Below, piece after piece: positions 33,771 to 42,858 of a stretch of DNA of 64,000 nt. The position numbers and the translations under genes are program-made. The stretch lies in NCBI GenBank assembly GCA_013329045.1, contig DUKZ01000004.1, forward strand, positions 1 through 64,000. The letters are read 5' to 3'. How positions within the stretch are numbered: position 1 is the first letter of the stretch; every line of letters begins with the position of its first letter. The DNA is from Candidatus Woesearchaeota archaeon (GTDB lineage Archaea; Nanobdellota; Nanobdellia; Woesearchaeales; UBA9989). The notes beneath the pieces are model-generated. The model made no database searches. It was given only the letters and a program-made list of their open reading frames with translations, and was not told the DNA's origin.

Positions 33771-34603
33771 TGGCCAGAGAAGACCTTGTTGACTACATCC
33801 AGCACCGCCTCGACAAAGGCCATGATATCCTGGCGATACGCGAGTTCCTCCTCAACCACCACCCGGCAAAAGATGTCCATGAAGCGATCGATGCAGTCTA
33901 TCAGCACGCATTGCGTGAAGAAGGAGAACAGCAAGAAAAGGATGCATTCAGGAAATCGCTCTTTACACCAACACCGGGAAAAATGATCCTTCCCCTCCTT
34001 ATTATCATCGCACTCTTCCTCCATTTCCTCGGCAATGCATGGCTCCTCCCAGCACTCAGCAGCGACCTTTGCAGCATTGCTAAATCCCAGGAGGGAATAA
34101 AAGAACAGCTAGCATCCCAGGAGCTAACAGATGAAGAGAGCCTCGGACTCAGCGCGCTTGCGCGAGTAGAACTTGCCCAAAACATCGCCCTTGCATCAAG
34201 CGTACAAAACATTCTGACATTCAATTACCCATTTATCCTGCTTGGCCTCTCATATGCAGATCCCCTCTTTCCAGCCGCGTGCGAGACCCAGCTGATTGTA
34301 CCCTCGCTCAACTGCAAGTATTACATGCCAAAAGAGGACTATGATTGCATAGCTGGACAAACAATCCCCTTCATCGACCAAACAAAGCCATATCGGCGCA
34401 TCAGCCCAATAGAAATATTTTTAAATGCATTTTTCCTGATAGGACTGGGGTACGTGATCAACTGCTGGTTTATCCATATCCTGCAGAAAAAAAAGGGGGA
34501 ACATCATGTCCGAATCATCATTGCCATTAGTTTTATCATCCTCATCAGTTTTGTTATCCTGTTCTATATCTATCTCCTTCGAACTATTGGTGCTCGCCTA
34601 TGA
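33767..34603 (+). CDS. Membrane protein with N-terminal helical module, operon gene 2
   Basis: A 278-residue protein. Residues 5-45 form a small helical module (DLVDYIQHRLDKGHD..., ending DVHEAIDAVY), then come a membrane helix at about 73-92, a ~110-residue loop with several cysteines, and two C-terminal helices. The same N-terminal module recurs in the next gene. Function unknown. Start overlaps the AbrB-like gene; its stop overlaps the next gene (ATGA). Confidence 0.65.
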   Translation: MMAREDLVDYIQHRLDKGHDILAIREFLLNHHPAKDVHEAIDAVYQHALREEGEQQEKDAFRKSLFTPTPGKMILPLLIIIALFLHFLGNAWLLPALSSDLCSIAKSQEGIKEQLASQELTDEESLGLSALARVELAQNIALASSVQNILTFNYPFILLGLSYADPLFPAACETQLIVPSLNCKYYMPKEDYDCIAGQTIPFIDQTKPYRRISPIEIFLNAFFLIGLGYVINCWFIHILQKKKGEHHVRIIIAISFIILISFVILFYIYLLRTIGARL

Positions 34604-35082
34604 ATAAAGATCTTATTGCCTATATTAATAAGGAAATTGCAAAAGGATTCTCCCTCCATACTATTAAGAGAGCGCTGCTTGATCATGGATATGAAGAGGG
34701 AATTATCAGTGAAGCATTCTCCTCGGTCATGCAGAAACAACATGATATCCCCCACATTCATGAGAGGGACTCACGAAGGCTGAAGGAATGGGTGAGAGAA
34801 ACATTCGCCCCTCAAGGATCAACCGGCATCCTGCCAGTGAAAAAAGGAATACTCGGCGGAATGATCATAGGCATTTGCTTTTTTCTCTATCTTGGCATAC
34901 TCTCCTTGATACACACCAAGAGGATTACCTGCTATTACCCAGGCATCATCACCAGCTGTTCTGGCGGTTCCATGCTGGCAGGCTTTTACCTTTTCTCATC
35001 TCTTGGCGTCTTTATCGCTTTTAGCGCGATCTTTGCTGTTCTTGCTGGAATAATCAGACTCATCTTGCACTATCAACAATGA
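34600..35082 (+). CDS. Membrane protein with N-terminal helical module, operon gene 3
   Basis: A 160-residue protein. The N-terminal module DLIAYINKEIAKGFS...IKRALLDHGY is paralogous to that in the preceding protein. Two membrane segments flank a short loop with two cysteines (ITCYYPGIITSCSGG). It overlaps both neighbours by ATGA, so the four-gene operon is tightly coupled. Confidence 0.65.
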   Translation: MNKDLIAYINKEIAKGFSLHTIKRALLDHGYEEGIISEAFSSVMQKQHDIPHIHERDSRRLKEWVRETFAPQGSTGILPVKKGILGGMIIGICFFLYLGILSLIHTKRITCYYPGIITSCSGGSMLAGFYLFSSLGVFIAFSAIFAVLAGIIRLILHYQQ

Positions 35083-37712
35083 AAGACGAACACACACTCT
35101 CTGCACCCGAACTCTACAAGCTATTGCATACAAGCAGGCAGGGGCTGTCTTCTCTAGAAGCAATGCACCGGCTAAAAGAACATGGGCCAAATGTCCTCAA
35201 GCAAGAATCACCTATCAGCATTTTCAGGCTCATCGCCGAGCAATGCGCAAGCCCTCTTGTCTGGATTCTGATCATCGCGGCGGTCATCTCCATTGTGGAA
35301 CGCCAGGTACTGGAAGCTGAAGTGATCGTGGCTGTACTCATTATCAATGGAGCAATAGGATTCTTCCAGTCATATAAGGCAGAAAAAGCAATTGATGCCC
35401 TCCAGAAGATGACAAAAGTGAATGTAAAAGTCCTTCGTGATGGCAGAGAGGTGATCATCACCAGTGAAGAGGTTGTGCCGGGCGATTGCATCATCATCAC
35501 TGAAGGAGATAAGATCCCTGCAGATGGGAGAATAGTTGGAGAGATCAACCTCGAATGCCAGGAGGCAGCTCTCACTGGGGAATCAATGCCGGTAAAAAAA
35601 CATTCAAAGGAACTCCCTCCAGAAACAATGCTGGGCGATCGCAAGAACATGGTCTTTGCGGGAACAATTGCCACAAAAGGAAAAGGAAGTGTGGTGATTA
35701 CCAGGACGGGCATGGAAACAGAGCTTGGATCTATTGCCAAGATGGTGACAAGAGAAAATCCAGAGCCAACCCCCCTGCAACAAGAGCTCGATAAGCTTGG
35801 AAAGCTCATCGGCATCATCGTCATCGTCATCTGCATCATCATCTTTGCCTTTAGCATCCTAAAGAACGGGACAACATCAAGGACAGAGCTTCTCATCACT
35901 GCTATCGCCCTTGCCGTTGCAGCCATCCCTGAAGGCCTGCCAGCGATCGTTACCATCTCGCTCTCTATTGGCATGCAAAAAATGGTCAAGAAAAATGCAT
36001 TGATCAGGAAACTGCCTTCGGTAGAGACGCTTGGCTGCACGACAGTCATCTGCAGCGACAAGACCGGGACACTCACGAAGAATGAGATGACTGTCTCTTC
36101 CATTTATGTGAACAACACAATTGTCAATGTGACAGGTGCCGGGTATCATGCACAAGGCACATTCTCTGATCAGCCTGAGGGAATAGGGCTCCTCCTCCAG
36201 GCAGGAGTGCTTTGCAATGATGCCCGATTCGATGGAAACAATGTCATTGGGGACCCAACGGAAGCTGCTTTACTCATCTCAGCCAAAAAAAGAAGGATAG
36301 AACAGGAGGAAGAGAACCTTCGTTCACCGCGCATCAATGAGCTCCTCTTCGATTCGCAGCGAAAACGCATGAGCACGGTCCACAAAGAGAAGAAAAGGAT
36401 ACGCCAATATACGAAAGGCGCTGTTGATATGATGCTTCCCTGCTGCACGCATATCCTTATCGATGGAAAGCCAGCAAAGATGAGCATCTCCCAGAAGAAA
36501 AAAATCCTTGAGATGAACCACCACTTTGCCAGCCAAGCCCTTCGTGTCCTGGGTTTTGCCTATAAGGATATCAAAGAAAAAGACGGCCCTTCAGAAGACG
36601 CCCTCTGCTTTATCGGCATGCAGGCGATGATTGACCCACCGAGGCAAGAAGTCCTCAATGCTCTCGAAAAATGCAAAGCTGCAGGCATCAGCGTAAAGAT
36701 GGTGACGGGCGATCATGCAGCAACGGCCAGCGCCATTGCATCGCACCTCTCCATTGAAGGGGAGATTCTCACAGGCCAGGAACTCGAAGAGATAACCGAT
36801 CAGGAACTAGAAGAGAAGGTTGAAAAAACAGGGATCTTTGCCCGCGTGAATCCTGAGCATAAGCTTCGGATCGTAAAAGCGCTCCAAAAGAAAGGCCATG
36901 TCGTTGCCATGACCGGCGATGGGGTAAATGATGCACCAGCCCTCAAACGGGCAGATATTGGCATTGCCATGAACCTATCAGGAACAGATGTTGCAAAGGA
37001 AGCATCAGAGATGGTCCTGCTCGATGATAATTTCACCTCCATCGTCAATGCGGTTGAAGAAGGACGGTATATCTTTGACAACATCCGGAAATTCGTCTTT
37101 TTCATGCTCTCATGCAATTTTGGAGAGGTGATCACAATCTTCCTTTCAATCATGATCGGACTTCCCCTGCCTTTGATCGCCGTCCAGATCTTATGGATGA
37201 ACATGCTCACTGACAGCCTGCCAGCACTCGCACTGGGCATGGAGCCAGGAGACCCTTCTGCGATGCAGGATAAGCCAAGAAAAAAGGATTCAGGCATCAT
37301 CACGTTTGCCGGCATGGCTGGAATGATCAGCATTGGGATATTCATGGCGATTGGGACATTGCTCGTCTTTTCTTTCTTTATCCCAAGAGGCATCGCTTAT
37401 GCGAGAACTATGGCATTTACCCTGCTCGTCCTCTTCCAACTCGTCCATGTCTTCAATGCAAAATTCCATGGAACAATCCTTCGAAAAGAATTCTTCAACA
37501 ACCCCTGGCTCTTCCTTGCAATCAGCTTATCAGTGCTCCTCCAGGCAGTAGTCATCTATTCACCACTCAGTACGTATTTTGGCACTGTTCCCTTGTCTCT
37601 TGCAGACTGGGGGATATTGCTCATGACCTCATTTTCCATTGTTGTGCTCATGGAAACTACGAAGGGTATTTGGACCTGGAGGGGCACAGCACATCAGCCT
37701 TCCCACCACTAG
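35079..37712 (+). CDS. Cation-transporting P-type ATPase, Ca2+-ATPase subtype
   Basis: An 877-residue P2-type ATPase. It has the actuator loop LTGES (near 166), the membrane motif AAIPEGLPAIV (near 284) typical of Ca2+ pumps, the phosphorylation site SDKTGTLTKNEM (Asp near 327) and the hinge TGDGVNDAPALKRADIGIAM (near 611). Six C-terminal membrane helices include NMLTDSLPALALG. It probably exports Ca2+ (or Mn2+) using ATP. Calcium export could matter for the Ca2+-binding-like repeats in nearby surface proteins, but that is speculation. Confidence 0.93.
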   Translation: MKDEHTLSAPELYKLLHTSRQGLSSLEAMHRLKEHGPNVLKQESPISIFRLIAEQCASPLVWILIIAAVISIVERQVLEAEVIVAVLIINGAIGFFQSYKAEKAIDALQKMTKVNVKVLRDGREVIITSEEVVPGDCIIITEGDKIPADGRIVGEINLECQEAALTGESMPVKKHSKELPPETMLGDRKNMVFAGTIATKGKGSVVITRTGMETELGSIAKMVTRENPEPTPLQQELDKLGKLIGIIVIVICIIIFAFSILKNGTTSRTELLITAIALAVAAIPEGLPAIVTISLSIGMQKMVKKNALIRKLPSVETLGCTTVICSDKTGTLTKNEMTVSSIYVNNTIVNVTGAGYHAQGTFSDQPEGIGLLLQAGVLCNDARFDGNNVIGDPTEAALLISAKKRRIEQEEENLRSPRINELLFDSQRKRMSTVHKEKKRIRQYTKGAVDMMLPCCTHILIDGKPAKMSISQKKKILEMNHHFASQALRVLGFAYKDIKEKDGPSEDALCFIGMQAMIDPPRQEVLNALEKCKAAGISVKMVTGDHAATASAIASHLSIEGEILTGQELEEITDQELEEKVEKTGIFARVNPEHKLRIVKALQKKGHVVAMTGDGVNDAPALKRADIGIAMNLSGTDVAKEASEMVLLDDNFTSIVNAVEEGRYIFDNIRKFVFFMLSCNFGEVITIFLSIMIGLPLPLIAVQILWMNMLTDSLPALALGMEPGDPSAMQDKPRKKDSGIITFAGMAGMISIGIFMAIGTLLVFSFFIPRGIAYARTMAFTLLVLFQLVHVFNAKFHGTILRKEFFNNPWLFLAISLSVLLQAVVIYSPLSTYFGTVPLSLADWGILLMTSFSIVVLMETTKGIWTWRGTAHQPSHH

Positions 37713-37743
37713 AACCCTCCTCAACCACTAGAACCATCCTCAG
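37706..37743. repeat. 19-bp tandem duplication across a stop codon
   Basis: ccactagaaccctcctcaa and ccactagaaccatcctcag lie end to end; the first contains the TAG stop of the P-type ATPase gene. Confidence 0.85.
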
Positions 37744-37745
37744 AA

Positions 37746-38303
37746 TTACTTTTTCGCCTTCTTTTTTAGCTTTCTCTTTATCAGCTTGATTCTGGTTGGC
37801 AAGCCCCTGTCGACACAGAGATTCTTGATGAGGATCTTGATCTCATCCAAGTCCTGCTGCATATTCTCTACCTCCCACTCTGCCCGCCTATTAATGACAT
37901 AATCCAAAATTGCCCTCGCGCGGTCCCGCTCTGCCTCACGATTCTGGCTCATCAAGATGATTGGCGCCTGGAGGGCAGCGAGGCAACTGAGCATGAGGTT
38001 GAGGAGGATAAAAGGGAAAGGGTCATGAACGATCATGTCACTATATGTTCTTGTGATCCACACGTTGATAATGATCCATACGATGAGGAAGACCGCAAAC
38101 AGGGAGATGAATGTCCAGCTCCCACCAAATTTTGTGACAAGATCAGCTAGCGCCTGGCCTCTTGTCAGATTTTTAGAAGATTGGCCCATCGACGCTAGAG
38201 TTGGTTGCTTTGCAGAAAAGGAATGGGGCTCGATGTAATGGATCATCTGGGGCTTTTTCAGGATGGATGGTTCCTCGCTTGATTTTGGTTTTTCTTGTTT
38301 CAT
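37746..38303 (-). CDS. DUF1003 membrane protein
   Basis: A 185-residue protein with the DUF1003 layout. A polar N-terminus leads to two membrane helices (SWTFISLFAVFLIVWIIINV and FPFILLNLMLSCLAALQAP) with the conserved DPFPFILLN and QNREAERDR, then a helical tail. Function of the family is unknown. Its ATG overlaps the stop of the secretion membrane gene, making it the last gene of that operon. Confidence 0.88.
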   Translation of the reverse strand: MKQEKPKSSEEPSILKKPQMIHYIEPHSFSAKQPTLASMGQSSKNLTRGQALADLVTKFGGSWTFISLFAVFLIVWIIINVWITRTYSDMIVHDPFPFILLNLMLSCLAALQAPIILMSQNREAERDRARAILDYVINRRAEWEVENMQQDLDEIKILIKNLCVDRGLPTRIKLIKRKLKKKAKK

Positions 38304-39319
38304 ACTTTGGGCATAAATCCCGCGATGAAGTGGCTCACCACCAGGAAGACTGAAAGCGAGCCAAGGACGAAGATCGGGATGTATTTTATCCCTCCTTTGA
38401 TGTCTCCCTTCTCAATGATGGAGACAATCATTGAAGAAAAGAGAGAGATTGTCCCGAGCGCATACATCGCAAATACCTTGAATTCATCAGGGTTGATTGA
38501 CACTTTGGAGAAATTCAACGGCACATTGACAACGGTTGAATAGGAATTAGCGCCAACCTTTGCCCCGATCTTACTGATAATAGACAAGAGAAGGTGAGAG
38601 ACGGCAAACAAGAAAGGGGCGATAAAGACAACGATGATAGAGACGAAGATGATATAGGAAACAACGCTTGCCACCATCTCATTTTTTAGCGCCTTTACCT
38701 CCCGCAGATCATCAGTTATGCTGTCGAGAAGGTCTGCTACTCTTCCTCCTGATCCCACCTCGCTGATGATAAGAGCGATGACCCGCTTTAGTGTTGGGCT
38801 GTCATAACTATCAGCGAATATTTGGAGGGATTCTGCCAGGTCCTGGCCAGTCATCACTTTCTTTGCCACCCGATCAATCTCAACTGAGAGCGTGGAAAAC
38901 TGCGGCTGGATCGCCTGCCAGAGCGCATTTTCAAAAGACAGCCCGCCCCTCAGGTTGATAGACACCACCTGCAGGAAGTCAGGGAGCACCTCCTCCATGG
39001 CCCTGGTTCTCTGATAGATGACCATATCAAAATAAAACATCAGGCCAAACATCACAAAGACGGCAAGGGCAAGCTGGACACCAAACCAAGCAAGGAATGA
39101 GAATAAAGCAGCCTTTATTGGAGAAAACCCCTGCATCAAGGGTTGGAGATACATGACGAACGAAATGCCGGTGAGGACAAGGGTTAAGTAAAAGAAATTG
39201 CCAAACATGCCATAAGGGATATCCACATACCCAGCCTTCAACAGATATGACCGCAAGTTCGGCCGAACCTTTTCTGGAATGAATGCCTTTCCAAAGACCT
39301 CAGAGAAAATCAGCTTCAT
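38300..39319 (-). CDS. Type II/IV secretion membrane protein, TadC/FlaJ-like (second copy)
   Basis: A 339-residue T2SF-domain protein: about three hydrophobic helices, then a T2SF fold with LPDFLQVVSINLRGGLSFENAL and the later GSGGRVADLLDSI, then C-terminal helices. It forms the inner-membrane platform for pilus assembly with the ATPase. It overlaps the neighbouring T2SF gene and the DUF1003 gene by 4 nt each. Confidence 0.88.
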   Translation of the reverse strand: MKLIFSEVFGKAFIPEKVRPNLRSYLLKAGYVDIPYGMFGNFFYLTLVLTGISFVMYLQPLMQGFSPIKAALFSFLAWFGVQLALAVFVMFGLMFYFDMVIYQRTRAMEEVLPDFLQVVSINLRGGLSFENALWQAIQPQFSTLSVEIDRVAKKVMTGQDLAESLQIFADSYDSPTLKRVIALIISEVGSGGRVADLLDSITDDLREVKALKNEMVASVVSYIIFVSIIVVFIAPFLFAVSHLLLSIISKIGAKVGANSYSTVVNVPLNFSKVSINPDEFKVFAMYALGTISLFSSMIVSIIEKGDIKGGIKYIPIFVLGSLSVFLVVSHFIAGFMPKV

Positions 39320-40125
39320 AGATTCACCGCCGGCCGAATGTTCCTGAAGATGGATATGAAAACCAGCTGGATAAATGCAATCATGCCGATGATGAGAACA
39401 TACACGACACTATCAATCCTTAAGTTAGTGAGTCCTACCATCACCATCGCAAAAGTGACCCCAATCGACGGCACAAGAATAGCCATCAGCATATAGATCA
39501 ACGAAACAGAGTTGAGCTTCTTGGAATAAGCCTGAATCTCTGAGAATTGCTCTGCTGTCAGCTCTTTTAGGACTGATTCCAATGGTCCAGAAACATCGAT
39601 TCCCAGGCGAAGAGCATTATTGACCTGCGTGAGGATTTTCCTCAATTTCCTTGACGCACAATATTTTATCGCCCGATCCATTGCCTTCTCAATCGGCATG
39701 CCCGTATTCACGTCATCTACGATCTCCTTAAAATATTTCGCCCCAACACCATATGTCTTTGACGCCTCTATAAAAGTGTTAAAGATGGGGATGCCAGAGC
39801 GAAGCTTTATGAGCAAGAACCTGCCGGCAAAGAGCACCTCCCGATCGATGTCCCTTTGCCTTCTCCTGATATAAACAACAGGGAGGTTCATGAAAAACCG
39901 GAAGAAAAACAAGAACAAGAGGACAAAGACAAGAGGGTATCCCCAGAGAGGCATGACCTTGCTGAATAAGAAAAAACCAACAAGCGTGAGCATCAGAGCA
40001 AAAACAAGGGTGTTTGAAAGGCATTGCTGGACGAAACGTCTTGGACTCAATGGCAGGTGAGCGATCTCTAATTGATCCTTGAGGAGGGGATATTTCCTGA
40101 GGATCATGTCAACGATCTTTGTCAT
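39316..40125 (-). CDS. Type II/IV secretion membrane protein, TadB/FlaJ-like (first copy)
   Basis: A 269-residue T2SF-domain protein with FAGRFLLIKLRSGIPIFNTFIEA and LGIDVSGPLESVLKEL, and hydrophobic segments at both ends. Two half-size T2SF proteins together would form the platform that a single FlaJ/PilC provides elsewhere. Overlaps the ATPase stop by 4 nt (ATGA). Confidence 0.87.
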   Translation of the reverse strand: MTKIVDMILRKYPLLKDQLEIAHLPLSPRRFVQQCLSNTLVFALMLTLVGFFLFSKVMPLWGYPLVFVLLFLFFFRFFMNLPVVYIRRRQRDIDREVLFAGRFLLIKLRSGIPIFNTFIEASKTYGVGAKYFKEIVDDVNTGMPIEKAMDRAIKYCASRKLRKILTQVNNALRLGIDVSGPLESVLKELTAEQFSEIQAYSKKLNSVSLIYMLMAILVPSIGVTFAMVMVGLTNLRIDSVVYVLIIGMIAFIQLVFISIFRNIRPAVNL

Positions 40126-41582
40126 ACCCTCCCCCGCAGCGCCTGCTCAAAGTCAGAGATAGATTTCCCCTGATAATACAATGAAACGACAAGCCCGATA
40201 TCATGCACGTTCTTTATCTTTTTCTGGACAATCCATGCCAATATCTTTTTTTTCTCTGCGAGATTCTTGTTCACCTGCTCCTTTGACATCCCGGTATACA
40301 ACCCCAGCGTTTCGTAGAGAACATTTGGCTCTTTTACCTTCTTGAGCTTGTCCGTCTTGATGTCATACTGCATAATCACCTGGGCATCACCTGCCGAGGT
40401 GACCTGAGCTACCTGAAACGTCCTTCTTTTCCCTGTCTTCCTGTCACGGTTCTGGACAATAATCATAGACAAGGATGCCAGCATCAGCTTTGGCACATCG
40501 ATTGGCGGATTGGTGAGCCTGGCTACTGTCTCTGGCGCAGTATTTGCGTGGATGGTCGCGTAGACGGAATGGCCGGTGTGCATTGCTTCGAAGAGCACCT
40601 CCGCTTCCTTCTTCCTCCTAATCTCCCCTACAACAATACGGTCTGGGCGCATCCTAAGAGAATTGACGAGCAGGTCGAGCATGGATACTTCCCCTTTTCC
40701 CTCAGGGTTTGGAAGCCTTGTTTCAAGAGGCACCCAGTGGAGCATATTTGGAAGGGTGAGCTCCCGCGTATCTTCGATAGAGATGACGCGGTGATTTGGA
40801 GGCAGGAAATTGGCGATGACATTGAGCATGCTTGTCTTTCCAGAACCGGTGCCTCCCGCAATGAGGATAGATAATTCATGCTCGATCCCAAGCCAGATCA
40901 ATGCGGCGGCATCAGCATCTATTGTCCCGGAATTGAGGAAATCGGTGATCGTCCAGGGATCAGCCGCAAACTTCCTGATGGTGATCGTGTTGCCCTTTGT
41001 GGAGATAGGATACAACGTTGCATTCACCCTATCCCCCGTCTTTAAATGAGCATCCATCAATGGACTGAGGAGTGTTATTTCCTTGTTTATGTCACGGCCA
41101 ATGAGCGTTGAATAATGCCGGATCCTATCCTCATCAGGGATGGTGATGTTTGTCTTGCACCACCCATGCTTGCGATGATAGACCCAGACTGGATCAGAAG
41201 AATTATTGATGACAATCTCTTCTAGCGCTGGATCCCTCAGAAGCACTTCAACATGGCCAAGGCCAAGATTCTGCTCAATCACATAATTTACGAGCAATTC
41301 GATCTTATGGTTATCCAGGTCTGGAAAATATTCATTGAGGATCGAGCGAATCTCATTCTTGAACCGATCCTTTATACCAGCCACGGCCTTCTGGGTGGAA
41401 AGTTTAGACTTATTGATGAACTCTTCCCGGATATTATCCAGGATAAGGAGAGTTGGTTTTGATACATTCGTCACCTCAGCGATATAATGGGGAACAAAAT
41501 CCTCATCTGTCCGCTCTATTGCAATGCCTACCTCAATCTGCTCGAACTTGATTGTGTATGATTCAATAGCCACCTTACCCAT
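40122..41582 (-). CDS. Type II/IV secretion system ATPase (TadA/FlaI/VirB11 family)
   Basis: A 486-residue hexameric secretion ATPase. It has Walker A GGTGSGKT (243-250), the Asp box ISIEDTREL, a Walker B region RIVVGEIRRKKE and the His box MHTGHSVYATIHAN. Archaeal relatives drive pilus and archaellum assembly. It is the engine of the putative surface apparatus encoded here; the archaellum genes flaH and flaG are absent, so this is a pilus- rather than archaellum-type system. Confidence 0.94.
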   Translation of the reverse strand: MGKVAIESYTIKFEQIEVGIAIERTDEDFVPHYIAEVTNVSKPTLLILDNIREEFINKSKLSTQKAVAGIKDRFKNEIRSILNEYFPDLDNHKIELLVNYVIEQNLGLGHVEVLLRDPALEEIVINNSSDPVWVYHRKHGWCKTNITIPDEDRIRHYSTLIGRDINKEITLLSPLMDAHLKTGDRVNATLYPISTKGNTITIRKFAADPWTITDFLNSGTIDADAAALIWLGIEHELSILIAGGTGSGKTSMLNVIANFLPPNHRVISIEDTRELTLPNMLHWVPLETRLPNPEGKGEVSMLDLLVNSLRMRPDRIVVGEIRRKKEAEVLFEAMHTGHSVYATIHANTAPETVARLTNPPIDVPKLMLASLSMIIVQNRDRKTGKRRTFQVAQVTSAGDAQVIMQYDIKTDKLKKVKEPNVLYETLGLYTGMSKEQVNKNLAEKKKILAWIVQKKIKNVHDIGLVVSLYYQGKSISDFEQALRGRV

Positions 41583-41590
41583 TTGCCACC

Positions 41591-42208
41591 TTACCCATTT
41601 TCGTATGCTCTCAGCTTCTCTTGCATCACCTGGATATCAACATGCAGGCTCACTTCCTCAGTTACCTTCTTTACCTTCTTATACAGATCAATGCGCTGCT
41701 TGACATCATCTGATGGCACCCTATTGAACAGTTCATGGAGATCTCCTAGCGTCTTTTTGGCCAAATCATATCTCTTGGATGAGAGTTGCAGCTCAATCTT
41801 GCTAGAGAGCTTGCCAATCTCCATTCGCAATTTGCCATTCCTCTCTTTGACACTTTGATACAAAGCGGTTGTGAGCTCCCGATAGCAGGAGATGAGCTCT
41901 TGCTGGAGGGTATATTTCTCCTCTAAGAACCCATGAGGGAACTTGGAAAAGAGGTCATTTGCCCCCTGGTAATGATCAGAAGCACTCTTCACGCCGCCAG
42001 ATTTGAGGGCATTCTTTGCGCTTTTTATTCTTGCAAGGATCATTGCCATCATCTCTTTCATCTTGGGGTAGTTCTGAAGGTATATATCCTCATCAGTTGT
42101 CGCGCTAAAAGGCGGCAGCTTAGCCATTCCTCCTGCCGGCTTTGCGCTTTGCTGATTTGGAGCGTCTTTCTTCCCAACCTGCTCATCTAAAAATTTGTCT
42201 ATATCCAT
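41591..42208 (-). CDS. Coiled-coil protein of the pilus operon
   Basis: A 205-residue soluble, helical protein: a short N-terminus, a Pro-rich stretch, then long helices (MIKNAL-type, LQQELISCYRELTTALYQSV) over about 50-200. No known domain is seen. It lies 8 nt upstream of the ATPase gene, so it is probably a cytosolic partner of the assembly ATPase. Confidence 0.65.
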   Translation of the reverse strand: MDIDKFLDEQVGKKDAPNQQSAKPAGGMAKLPPFSATTDEDIYLQNYPKMKEMMAMILARIKSAKNALKSGGVKSASDHYQGANDLFSKFPHGFLEEKYTLQQELISCYRELTTALYQSVKERNGKLRMEIGKLSSKIELQLSSKRYDLAKKTLGDLHELFNRVPSDDVKQRIDLYKKVKKVTEEVSLHVDIQVMQEKLRAYENG

Positions 42209-42211
42209 GTT

Positions 42212-42619
42212 CTATAAGTGGGCTGCCTCAAATTTTTTCCACTCCTCACCAACATTTTTTAATTTTTTTGCCCTTGCATGCTCAAAAAATGACCTCCTGA
42301 TGAGGTCCTTATTCTCGTTGAGATACCGCTGCCAGAGAATGGCAGCCTGCGGCTCTTCTACTCCCCGCATTTTCGCTTTTTTAAAAAACTCCTCTTTAGA
42401 GATGAAAGAGAACGTGTCCCGGATAAGGAAGATATAGGGCGTTGTCAGATGATACTCAACACCGATCTTCTTTTCCTGAACCATAAAATCTACCCATTTC
42501 TGGACAACTGCCTCTGACATATTGATCCGCCTTGCAGCATCAGAAAGGGGAATCTTTTCCACTGATTCCAATAAGGCCATGAGCTCATCGACTTTTGTAG
42601 TGATCTGTGTGTCAGCCAT
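42212..42619 (-). CDS. Winged-helix-like small protein, first gene of the assembly operon
   Basis: A 135-residue protein. Its N-terminal half (ALLESVEKIPLSDAARRIN, then SEAVVQKWVDFM) looks like a winged helix; the C-terminal half is helical and basic. The ATG at 42619 is chosen. A TATTTATAAAC-like box lies near 42665. It may regulate the operon or be a structural adaptor; similar wHTH proteins head archaeal pilus operons, but I cannot name one. Confidence 0.6.
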   Translation of the reverse strand: MADTQITTKVDELMALLESVEKIPLSDAARRINMSEAVVQKWVDFMVQEKKIGVEYHLTTPYIFLIRDTFSFISKEEFFKKAKMRGVEEPQAAILWQRYLNENKDLIRRSFFEHARAKKLKNVGEEWKKFEAAHL

Positions 42620-42812
42620 AAGATATGCAAACTCCCTCTTTTTCACTAATCCTATCTTTAGAGGTTTATAAATGTTGCGGAGCTGATATGACCCCATCAG
42701 ACATTATCAATACAAGAATTCTTTCACGGCAACATTCAACGATGAGGCGTCATAAAGGCCAGGAATAGCCTATAAGAGATCCTCTGTAGCCTATGTCGGT
42801 GGTGGATTGCTT

Positions 42813-42850
42813 TTTGTGATGCCGGGACAATTTTGTGATACCTGGACAAT
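42813..42850. repeat. 19-bp tandem duplication just after a stop codon
   Basis: tttgtgatgccgggacaat and tttgtgatacctggacaat (two mismatches) lie end to end, 8 nt downstream of the pilin-like gene's stop on the minus strand. The rest of the 42620-42858 gap holds the assembly-operon promoter and no gene I can support. Confidence 0.8.
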
Positions 42851-42858
42851 CGAGATAC

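Noticed and set aside
35114-36103. Long minus-strand frame opposite the P-type ATPase
   Set aside because: Antisense shadow of a gene with all family motifs; its protein shows no domain.
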